This document shows positions 26,044-33,898 of a stretch of 64,000 bases of DNA, piece after piece. The stretch's first letter is position 1. Each line of letters begins with the position of its first letter. This DNA is from Flavobacterium hibernum (GTDB taxonomy: Bacteria > Bacteroidota > Bacteroidia > Flavobacteriales > Flavobacteriaceae): NCBI RefSeq assembly GCF_000832125.1, contig NZ_JPRK01000003.1, positions 186,001 through 250,000 of the forward strand. The letters run 5' to 3'. The position numbers were made by a program, and so were the translations under genes. The notes beneath the pieces were generated by a model that searched no databases, was not told where the DNA came from, and worked only from the letters and a program-made list of their open reading frames with translations.

Positions 26044-27696
26044 CTATTTTTTAAAAATTTCTAAAGTTGTTAAAATGTCATTTAGGTATGCATTTCTATC
26101 CTCTTTTCCCCAAATACTCATCTGACTAACATCTTTGTTATAAAACTTCATAAATACATTTTTTGTACACAAAGGAATAAATGTGCCCGTTTTTTCACGC
26201 TCTATAATGGTACTTCGTTTTAGAGGAAAAACAGCGTTTTTATAGCTCCTGTTTGTTGCGGAATCCAATAACGTAAGGTTCGATATATCATTAATATCGT
26301 TACCTTCGGTAAAAAAATCTGAGATTTCTTTTGCTGTTTTCAAAAAAGAATCTTTATCGTAATGAATCCATTCGGGTTTTATTTTTTCTTTTGGTACAAA
26401 CTTTAATGTATCTCTTAACCAATCTTCCTGATGTTTCTCTGTAGTTAATTTATCTGCAATTGCTGTTATATGCTCTACATCCCATTTTTCTTTTTTGTAT
26501 CTATCAAAGGGAAAACGATTAGTTTCATTTTCATTATTTAACATAGATTGTATGTTATGCAGCAGTAATATGTTTTTAATTTTCCATGTATCATTACCAT
26601 ATTCTAACTCATCAATGTCAACTGGCAAATTAGAGGTAATTTGAGCGTTTAATTCTTTTAAAAATTCATTCTTGGATTTGTTTTCTTTCAATTTTAAAAG
26701 TTCCTTTATCTTGATTCCGTTAACAATAAGGAAGCCAACTTTATGGTATAGTTCTCTCTCAGAAAACCATTCTTCTAAAATTTGAAAATATTTCTTAACA
26801 TCCTGCCAATTAGCATTTATTTCTTGTGTTGTTTTTTTTTCGAATTTGCCACTAAAGTATCTGAAAGTAAAATGGTCGTCATCTTTATCTGTTTTGTTTG
26901 ACATTAAATCGAAAATAAACTCAATCCTTGTCGATAGTTTGTTTTCTTTTTCGTTTATAAACCACCAAAAACTCTCATTTTGCAAACTGTATTCTATTTT
27001 ATCCCATTCCGAAGCTATTTCTAATTGTCGCAATTTTATTTTTTCAAGATCCATCTTATTAAAATTAGAACTATTTAAAAATAATGCTTTGATTAGCTCT
27101 CCATTTGTCAAAGGGATTTTTCCACTATTAATTCTTGTGAAAATTTCTATTGAATCATCACCGACTGATTCATACCAAATCACTTTTGTGTGGTGCAGTA
27201 TTTTTGATTCAAAGGAGGATATATCAAAATTTGGTACTTGTCCCTGTGTATAAAACCATTTTGAAATTGTTTGGTAGGCTTCAGAAATAAAAAAATAGTC
27301 AATATTAGAATCATCAATATAACCATCCGAAAGTTTTGCTTTTAGAAAATCAGTTGAACCTTCTCTTGTTTCGTAATCTAAATCAAATAGTTTCCTTCTT
27401 CTATTCTCTACATATCCCTGATTAAGATAATGTAGTATTAAATAGATCGTAGTTAATCGCTGTTGCCCATCTATAACTTCCCAAACACTTTCATGTTTTT
27501 TTACTACAACAGGCTGTAAACAGTACCATGTTTTATCACCTGTCACTAATTCTTTAGGAGTGAAATTAGAAATGTCATTTAATAAATCTATTACTTCTCT
27601 ACCAGTCCATCTGTATCCTCTTTGATAAGATGGTATAAAAAAACTATCAGGCAATAAATGTCCGATAATCTTTAATTGTATGCTGTTTGTCTCCAT
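26044..27696 (-). CDS. DUF262/DUF1524 (GmrSD-like) nuclease
   Basis: 550 residues. It has the DUF262 N-terminus with FFIPSYQRGYRWT (19-31), DGQQRLTT (76-83) and IEIFTRINSGKIPLTNGELI (about 183-202). A C-terminal DUF1524-type HNH block follows: KEKWDVEHI, then ISNLTLLDSATNRSYKNAVF and PLKRSTI. In GmrSD the DUF262 part hydrolyses NTP and the DUF1524 part cuts modified DNA. It is the first gene of the pair with the 24044-26035 gene. Position beside conjugation and other defence genes supports a restriction role. Confidence 0.85.
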   Translation of the reverse strand: METNSIQLKIIGHLLPDSFFIPSYQRGYRWTGREVIDLLNDISNFTPKELVTGDKTWYCLQPVVVKKHESVWEVIDGQQRLTTIYLILHYLNQGYVENRRRKLFDLDYETREGSTDFLKAKLSDGYIDDSNIDYFFISEAYQTISKWFYTQGQVPNFDISSFESKILHHTKVIWYESVGDDSIEIFTRINSGKIPLTNGELIKALFLNSSNFNKMDLEKIKLRQLEIASEWDKIEYSLQNESFWWFINEKENKLSTRIEFIFDLMSNKTDKDDDHFTFRYFSGKFEKKTTQEINANWQDVKKYFQILEEWFSERELYHKVGFLIVNGIKIKELLKLKENKSKNEFLKELNAQITSNLPVDIDELEYGNDTWKIKNILLLHNIQSMLNNENETNRFPFDRYKKEKWDVEHITAIADKLTTEKHQEDWLRDTLKFVPKEKIKPEWIHYDKDSFLKTAKEISDFFTEGNDINDISNLTLLDSATNRSYKNAVFPLKRSTIIEREKTGTFIPLCTKNVFMKFYNKDVSQMSIWGKEDRNAYLNDILTTLEIFKK

Positions 27697-28343
27697 TTTT
27701 ATAATTTATTGTATATCCTATTTATTAAATGTAATTATTCAATTTATTTTAAATTACTCAAATACAAACCCTTATAAGTCTTTTTAGCACTTAGTACAGC
27801 GTTACGATTCAAGGGTATGTTACTCGAACAATTTAGATGTTTTAAAATATAAATCTTACAATTTCAGAAAATATTTCTAATTTTTATATCTGGCGAATCT
27901 TTAAGCTATAGCATGAGCAGTTTAAAAATAAATTGTTATAAATGAATATTACCTATTGAAATCGTCTCTCCATTTTAGCTATTCTACCATTAATTTTCTT
28001 TTAATCAATTTAGGAAAACGAGACAATTGAATCTTATTTAGGATGCCCTATTTCAGTTTTTTTTGACGATTTAAGATTCCCTTATTAAAGACACTTAAGA
28101 GATTTTACTTAAAGCTTTCACTCGAAACGGACTAAAAGGGCAGCTAAGATAGTGACTTAAGCATGCCCCGTGCGCATAATGGCGGCGCTCCCCTTGCCAC
28201 CCTTTGGGACTTATAGCACGTGCACATCCTTAAGCCACTTGCATCTTGCTTTCTTTTTTCCCGTTTTTTCGTTTTGAAAACAATTTTTGTTGGAGCAGGA
28301 TTAGAGAGAAAGTAAACAGTAGTAATCATTAAAAATTAAAATT
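27697..28343. other. Intergenic region with structured element
   Basis: 647 bp. The left part is featureless AT-rich DNA upstream of the DUF262 operon. The right 200 bp is distinctly GC-richer and contains the long hairpin at 28151-28239 before the ssb-like gene. A 61-codon minus-strand frame there (28144-28329) is an artefact of that structured DNA. Confidence 0.5.
28151..28239. promoter_or_regulatory. Long imperfect hairpin upstream of ssb-like gene
   Basis: Arms AGTGACTTAAGCATG...CGTGC and GCACG...CATCCTTAAGCCACT pair around a GC-rich centre (GGCGGCGCTCCCC...GGG). I recall similar sequence preceding ssb-type genes in other Bacteroidota mobile elements. It could be a single-strand initiation site, an oriT-like site or a leader RNA. 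Confidence 0.4.
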
Positions 28344-28742
28344 ATGGAAATCACAGGACGATTAACAGCAGATGCAGTAGTTCAAAAAGTGAACAGCGAA
28401 AAACAAGTGGTCAATTTCAGTATTGCTATCAATGACAATTACAAACCTAAGGGCAGTACCGAAGTAAAGGAAGCCGTTACCTATATCGATTGCTCCTATT
28501 GGTTAAATACCAAAACAGCACAGTGGCTTAAAAAAGGAACACTCGTACAGCTCTTTGGACGTATTGGTATCAGTGCATACAATAACAGCGAAGGTATAGC
28601 GGTGGGCACTCTGACGTTTCACACCAACAATATTAAAATTTTGGTTTTTGCCAAAAAGACAGAAACTGATACCGCAAAATTCAGCAGTAAAGGAAAAGAA
28701 ATCAAAAAAACAGCAGACGTACCTTTTTTAATAATAGCGTAA
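28344..28742 (+). CDS. Single-stranded DNA-binding protein, mobile-element type
   Basis: 132 residues with an OB-fold SSB pattern: MEITGRLTADAVVQKVNSEK, VVNFSIAINDNYKPKG, TYIDCSYWLNTKTAQWLKKG, TLVQLFGRIGISAYNN. The C-terminus lacks the acidic DDDIPF-type tail of housekeeping SSB and ends KKTADVPFLIIA, a divergent relic of it. Such plasmid- or element-borne SSBs protect single strands during conjugative transfer. The DUF932 gene follows after 19 bp. Confidence 0.85.
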   Translation: MEITGRLTADAVVQKVNSEKQVVNFSIAINDNYKPKGSTEVKEAVTYIDCSYWLNTKTAQWLKKGTLVQLFGRIGISAYNNSEGIAVGTLTFHTNNIKILVFAKKTETDTAKFSSKGKEIKKTADVPFLIIA

Positions 28743-28761
28743 TCACTTAAAAATTAGCATC

Positions 28762-29823
28762 ATGGCACACAATATAAATTACAACGAGAAGTGCGGAAAA
28801 CACAGTTTTTTCAGTACTAAGGAAAAAGCATGGCACAATTTGGGGCAGATTATTACCGACTACCCAACAAGCGCCGAGGCAATTACCTACGCAGGTTTGG
28901 ATTATGAAGTAGAAAAACGTAAACTGTTTACAGCCGGTTCAGCCGAAATTATTTTGGATAATGAAATCATTCACAATAATATAGAAGTACCAAATTACTA
29001 CAGTACGGTGCGAACCGATAATGATGCTGTACTCGGTGTGGTAGGCAAAGATTACCAAATTGTACAAAACAAGGATGCCTTTTCTTTTTTTGACAGCATC
29101 GTAGGCGGTGACGGTATCCTATACGAAACTGCAGGGGCACTCGGAAAAGGGGAACGCATCTTTATAACAGCAAAATTGCCAGATTATATTAGGGTTGGTA
29201 ACGATGATTTGATTGAGAAATATTTGTTCTTAACAACCTCACACGACGGAAGCGGAAGCATAACGGCTGCATTCACGCCTATCCGTATCGTTTGCAACAA
29301 TACCCTTAATGCCGCTATGAACAATAAAACCAATACCGTTCGTATTCGTCACACTTCTAATGCCAAACAACGTTTGGAACAGGCGCACAAAGTAATAGGC
29401 ATATCCGATATGCTCTCCGCGCAGATGGAATCCATTTTTAACCATTGGACAAAAATCCCAATCACGGACAATGAAGTAAAAAAACTAATACAGTCTGCCC
29501 TTGTTCCCAATAAGGAAGTGCTGAAAACTATAAAAGAGGGTAAGGAAGATGAATTATCAACTTGTTTTACAAATATGGTAGATAGTGCTTTTGAGTATGC
29601 TATGAGCGACCCGACACAGCTTATGGATACCACCAAAGGGACTGTATTTGGGGCATACAATTCTTTGACAGGCTATTTTCAGAATGTGAGAAATTACAAG
29701 AACGATGAAGCCAAATTAACCTCCCTTTTGATGGGGGGTACAGGGCAAATCCGTACACAGTCGGCTTTTAACCTTTGTGTGGATTTTGCCAGTAAAGGCT
29801 CGGATGCCTTGATTTTCAATTAG
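28762..29823 (+). CDS. DUF932-domain protein
   Basis: 353 residues. It contains the DUF932 pattern: KAWHNLGQIITDYPTSAEAI near 25-45, VLGVVGKDYQIVQNKDAFSF near 93-112 and LTTSHDGSGSITAAFTPIRI with VCNNTL near 155-180. It is related to phage/plasmid-like LGT_TIGR03299 proteins and is a routine companion of SSB in Bacteroidota conjugative elements; its molecular role is not established. A strong terminator follows at 29830. Confidence 0.88.
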   Translation: MAHNINYNEKCGKHSFFSTKEKAWHNLGQIITDYPTSAEAITYAGLDYEVEKRKLFTAGSAEIILDNEIIHNNIEVPNYYSTVRTDNDAVLGVVGKDYQIVQNKDAFSFFDSIVGGDGILYETAGALGKGERIFITAKLPDYIRVGNDDLIEKYLFLTTSHDGSGSITAAFTPIRIVCNNTLNAAMNNKTNTVRIRHTSNAKQRLEQAHKVIGISDMLSAQMESIFNHWTKIPITDNEVKKLIQSALVPNKEVLKTIKEGKEDELSTCFTNMVDSAFEYAMSDPTQLMDTTKGTVFGAYNSLTGYFQNVRNYKNDEAKLTSLLMGGTGQIRTQSAFNLCVDFASKGSDALIFN

Positions 29824-29829
29824 CTAATC

Positions 29830-29857
29830 AGGACAGGCAGATTATGCCTGTCCTTTT
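29830..29857 (+). terminator. Intrinsic terminator after DUF932 gene
   Basis: Stem GGACAGGCA / TGCCTGTCC with a 5-nt loop followed by TTTT, beginning 7 bp after the DUF932 stop codon. Confidence 0.8.
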
Positions 29858-29870
29858 AAACCCTGAAAAC

Positions 29871-30183
29871 ATGATACAAATAGAAGATAAAAATGGAGAG
29901 AATATTGAGGTTTTAAATCTGGCAGAGGCAATCAAGCAGGCAGATTATTTCAGAAATTTTGCCCATACGGACAAACTCTTTGAAAAGTTTGACCACAAAC
30001 GACAAGCCTATTAGCAGGATCTTTATGAGAAGCTAAAGAAAATTAGTGATTTAGATGTACAACAAAGTAAAAATAGGGATCAATTAAAAACTATTTTTGA
30101 GAAAATGAAATATAAATAAACATTTTATTAATACTGGGCAGTTTGCACTTGCAGGACTGGAAAAAATGGAGGAGTTACAATAA
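29871..30183 (+). pseudogene. Small gene broken by in-frame TAG and frameshift
   Basis: An ATG at 29871 opens a frame (MIQIEDKNGENIEVLNLAEA, then IKQADYFRNF) interrupted by TAG at 30012-30014 (codon 48). It continues in the same frame as QDLYEKLKKISDLDVQQSKN to TAA at 30117. A further segment in another frame (HFINTGQFALAGLEKMEELQ, 30121-30183) looks like the original C-terminus. It resembles the small helical genes that often trail DUF932 in these elements. Function unknown; probably inactivated unless the amber codon is read through. Confidence 0.55.
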
Positions 30184-30260
30184 AATCAATTTATTATAAA
30201 TAGAACGTGTGTACGGGAATCCTTAATATTATTTTTGGAAAGTTTAATATATTTGAAATA

Positions 30261-30422
30261 ATGAATGATAGATATCAAGATATAATTGACCGGGAAAAAG
30301 CCAAATTAAATTTAAAATTGGCCAAAATTGATCGTATCCATAAACGTACTATGTTTACTATCTACTCAACTTTTTTAATTGTTTTAATTTGCTTGATTTG
30401 TTTTTTTTACATCGTTTTATAG
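30261..30422 (+). CDS. Small single-pass membrane protein
   Basis: 53 residues from the ATG at 30261 (MNDRYQDIIDREKAKLNLKL). An upstream in-frame ATG at 30207 would add 18 hydrophobic residues and is less likely. A charged amphipathic N-terminus is followed by one C-terminal transmembrane helix (FTIYSTFLIVLICLICFFYI). The family is not recognised. It stands alone on the plus strand, converging on the long defence locus. Confidence 0.45.
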   Translation: MNDRYQDIIDREKAKLNLKLAKIDRIHKRTMFTIYSTFLIVLICLICFFYIVL

Positions 30423-30537
30423 ATTATAATAGTAGAAAATATAGCGCTCCTTTTTTTTAGTTTAACTTTAGCTTGGAGGCAATCAGTTTCTTTCACCAAG
30501 TGATAAAACATTTTATCTATTTAACTTAAATAGAAAT

Positions 30538-32925
30538 TTAATGATTAATTCCAAATTTTGTAAGTTTTCTTATAGATTTCAATGCGTTTATAATATTTAT
30601 TTCTTTAATGCTTTCATTTTTAGAAATAGATTTATGAACTGACTTTAGATTTGAAAGTTCAAGATTATCAAATATTTTTGTTTGTTCTCCCAAATCAAAA
30701 ATCTTCGTCCAATCATTCTTACTGATTAGTTTTAATCGGTCAAAAATTGCTTTTATATCGATAATTTCAATTTCAATTTCATTAGAAAGTGATTTAATTT
30801 GATCTATGTCAATTTGTTTATGCTCTATGTATACCATAAATTTATTTCCAATAGAAATATCTCTAGCATTTAGATTTTTTGAACGTTTGATTTTATTCGC
30901 AATTTCCCAAACATCTGTAGACATTAATTTGAATTCATCAATATTTAAAATATATTTAGACATTCCATCCCAAAATTTATTACCAAGTCCTAGTATTTTG
31001 GAAATATTCATCAAATTATTTTCTGATTTATTATCTACTTCTTCTATTTCAATATCTCTTGACAAAACCAAGTCTTCTGCTATAAAGCAATCACTATAAT
31101 TACCGATATTAACAATATAATTCTCTTCTTTTAAAAGTTTCCAGCTTGACTCTTTTTTGGCATATTCTGAAATTAAAGAGTTGTTTGATGCTTTAACTAA
31201 GTGATTATAAACAAAAACAATCAATTTTTGTAATTCATTAATTATTCTGGCATCTAAATATTGTTCCTCATAGATTTTCCATAAATCAAGTCTATTATCA
31301 GTTAGATAATGAAAATAAGATAATGTGTAGGCAACAGTAAATGATTTTAAGTTGGTATCACCAATTGCATCAATATTTTTTCTTCCAAATAGTTTATCGA
31401 CTGTTTTAAAAAGAATTGCATTTGCAATTAGCTTCTTATAAAAATTTTCACCTGGCAATTTATTCTTCTTTACTAATTCGTTGGTTTTTTTAGTAAAATG
31501 ATTGAAATTTTTCTGAGCTCCTAGAGAAACAAAATGAGGCTCTAATTCCCAAATGTTAATATATTTTGCAATTTCAGATTTAACAATTTTTTGATTAGTA
31601 GGATTCTGTTCTTTAAATTTATTTTGTTGTTTTTTGTCTTTTAATTTGTTTAATGACTCTCTAAACTGCCCATTAACACGCTCAAAATACCATAATGTTG
31701 ATTTTGATTTATTATTGAAGTCAGTAACATATTTCCTTCTAGATAATGATTCTATCTGGACAAAAAATGGATTATTTGATGAAAGATCTAAATCTGTAAC
31801 TTTATTTTGACTGTTCGCAAATCTAGCTATATTTGGTACTTCAATATTCTTTTGATCAATATCCTTAATTACTGTCAATTTCATTTGAACAAATACTTTG
31901 CTTATATCAGCATCTTTATATTTCCTATTGGTATGAAATAATGATGCAGTCGTTTGGCCTCCATTAACAATTTGAAAATCATTCATTTTTGTTAAATGAA
32001 GTTGATTATCAATCATTTCTGTTTCAACAATTTCCGCTGTTGCAGTGATACCATTGTTGTAAGGTAAAAACATTTGAGGTTTCTCTCTAATAGTATCTCT
32101 AATTCCTTTATTATATTTTCCAGCTTGCCCTAAAAATGCTCTTACATTACTTTCTAATAATTCACTAGAATGCAAATCATACAATTTCGAAAGAACATCT
32201 CCGGGAATTATTGCTAAATAGCATTCATATAATTCATCCAAATCAGGCACTTTAAGACATTGAATTCCCAGAAGATCATTTGTTAAAAAATCTTTGAATT
32301 TAATCTCTATCGGTTCTCTATTACTAGAACTTTCATTTAATTTATAAAATCTTTGAATATCCCAAACATGAATGTAAATTTTCAAATCGTCATATCCTTT
32401 GATAGTGGTTGTGTCTAGATTATGATTTGAATTACCATTGATTAAAAAGAAAACATTTATTCTAACGAAATTTGTTTTTTGTTTTACTATAATTTTCAAA
32501 AGTGCATTTAATTCTGATTGTGCAGGATCTATATAATCGATATGCCCTTTTAACGCTGCATTTAGAAATTTTTTGATTTGATTTATATTCTTATCAAAAT
32601 CACTTTTTTGAATATTAAAATCATAAGAGGTATGATTAAAATGTGTGATGAAAAGGTCTAAAGTTTCAAAATAAACTTTGTTATCATCGTCCTTGAATTC
32701 ATCCTTTAAACAATATCCATTTATTTTCCAATCAATCCTTCCCTGCGAATCTGGATGAACATATGATAAAACACTCGCGCCTTCTGATTTACCTGCACTA
32801 TCTAAAATTTCTAAGCAATGTTCAGTGAATTTATCTTCAAAACTAGCACCTTCACCATCTGAATAGACTAAGGCTGCTACATCAGATTGTATGGATTCAA
32901 TATAATTTTTTAATCCTTTTACCAT
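30538..32925 (-). CDS. AIPR-family protein (abortive infection phage resistance)
   Basis: 795 residues. The diagnostic block is MFLPYNNGITATAEIVE followed by FQIVNGGQTTASLFHTNRKY and VFVQMKLTVIKD in the central third, the signature of AIPR (Pfam PF10592). A conserved NIARFANSQNKV lies further on. The family includes proteins implicated in abortive infection; its enzymology is unclear. This is the last gene of the locus and overlaps the PD-(D/E)XK gene by one base (TAATG). It appears complete. Confidence 0.85.
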   Translation of the reverse strand: MVKGLKNYIESIQSDVAALVYSDGEGASFEDKFTEHCLEILDSAGKSEGASVLSYVHPDSQGRIDWKINGYCLKDEFKDDDNKVYFETLDLFITHFNHTSYDFNIQKSDFDKNINQIKKFLNAALKGHIDYIDPAQSELNALLKIIVKQKTNFVRINVFFLINGNSNHNLDTTTIKGYDDLKIYIHVWDIQRFYKLNESSSNREPIEIKFKDFLTNDLLGIQCLKVPDLDELYECYLAIIPGDVLSKLYDLHSSELLESNVRAFLGQAGKYNKGIRDTIREKPQMFLPYNNGITATAEIVETEMIDNQLHLTKMNDFQIVNGGQTTASLFHTNRKYKDADISKVFVQMKLTVIKDIDQKNIEVPNIARFANSQNKVTDLDLSSNNPFFVQIESLSRRKYVTDFNNKSKSTLWYFERVNGQFRESLNKLKDKKQQNKFKEQNPTNQKIVKSEIAKYINIWELEPHFVSLGAQKNFNHFTKKTNELVKKNKLPGENFYKKLIANAILFKTVDKLFGRKNIDAIGDTNLKSFTVAYTLSYFHYLTDNRLDLWKIYEEQYLDARIINELQKLIVFVYNHLVKASNNSLISEYAKKESSWKLLKEENYIVNIGNYSDCFIAEDLVLSRDIEIEEVDNKSENNLMNISKILGLGNKFWDGMSKYILNIDEFKLMSTDVWEIANKIKRSKNLNARDISIGNKFMVYIEHKQIDIDQIKSLSNEIEIEIIDIKAIFDRLKLISKNDWTKIFDLGEQTKIFDNLELSNLKSVHKSISKNESIKEINIINALKSIRKLTKFGINH

Positions 32926-33896
32926 TAGTTTACTAATTCAATAAATGATTCAACATTTAACTTAAAAGTTTCGATAGCAGATAATTCAATATAATATGAA
33001 GCATTATATATTCCAGAGGCCAAGTCTGATGAAATTATTTTTGGAAAATCATTTTCTACTGAATATTTATAACACATTTTAAGAGCATATTGACTATTAT
33101 AGTTTTCAAAATCTTCATCAGAGTAGCCAACTACTATTAATCTCTCATTAAAGAATTTCAGAGCATTGTGATTGCTAGATATTCTATTTCGGATTTGTTC
33201 AACAATAGAGTTAAGTGAAAACCCTCTGTCCTTTACTTGTTCGGCAACAAAAAGAATTAAATATAAGTGAGATAAATTTTGAGAGTCTAATTGCCTTTCA
33301 CTTGTTATCCTAATTTTTGGAGTCTTTGAAGAAGTAAATTTTACTTCAATACCTTTAGAACCAAATAAGAAATCTTTGTCTTCATAATCTGGACCAGTCC
33401 AGCTTTCTAGCAAGTTCTCAATAGGAAATTTTTCATCTAAAAACGAGTTTATTAACAAAAGTTCCCCTATTAATCCTTTCTGATTTTCTAAAGTTAGTCC
33501 TTGAAAATTTATCTTATCAAATAATTTTTTCCACTTTAAAACTACATTTGAAGTTTCAATTAGAGCCTCATTTTCTGTAACACAATCAGCAATTTCATCC
33601 AGTATGTTTTCAATAAATAAACTAAATATATCCTTAAGTTGATTGTCTAAAAGATAAATATTAAGCTCTTTATAATCAGTAAAATCAAATACTTGAATCA
33701 AAAGCCCTTTGAATTTAAAATTTTTAAATTCAGGAATTTTAGCATTTTTTGAAGTTTCTATGATAAAAATATAATTTCCTGCTATATGGTCAGTTGCAGC
33801 AAAGCATTTGCACGGTAAAATTTCTTCAAGTCTAGTTTTAATTATAATTTCATCAGTGGGGGTTTGACTTGCCCAAATCAATTTAATATCTATCAT
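32925..33896 (-). CDS. DUF4420-type PD-(D/E)XK protein
   Basis: 323 residues. The core reads SWTGPDYEDKDFLFGSKGIE with VKFTSSKTPKIRITSERQLD at about 160-205, a PD...D-x(n)-ExK-like nuclease site (Asp in DKDF, Glu-Val-Lys in GIEVKF). EKGLIGELLLIN-like helix residues precede it (QKGLIGELLLINSFL). This matches the putative PD-(D/E)XK family DUF4420 (PF14390), usually coded beside Z1 ATPases. It is the likely DNA-cutting subunit of the locus. It starts 2 bp after the Z1 gene and overlaps the AIPR gene by one base. Confidence 0.82.
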   Translation of the reverse strand: MIDIKLIWASQTPTDEIIIKTRLEEILPCKCFAATDHIAGNYIFIIETSKNAKIPEFKNFKFKGLLIQVFDFTDYKELNIYLLDNQLKDIFSLFIENILDEIADCVTENEALIETSNVVLKWKKLFDKINFQGLTLENQKGLIGELLLINSFLDEKFPIENLLESWTGPDYEDKDFLFGSKGIEVKFTSSKTPKIRITSERQLDSQNLSHLYLILFVAEQVKDRGFSLNSIVEQIRNRISSNHNALKFFNERLIVVGYSDEDFENYNSQYALKMCYKYSVENDFPKIISSDLASGIYNASYYIELSAIETFKLNVESFIELVN

Positions 33897-33898
33897 AA

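Noticed and set aside
28144..28329. 61-codon minus-strand frame upstream of ssb-like gene
   Set aside because: It is the translation of a hairpin-forming GC-rich sequence; the reading frame has no independent support.
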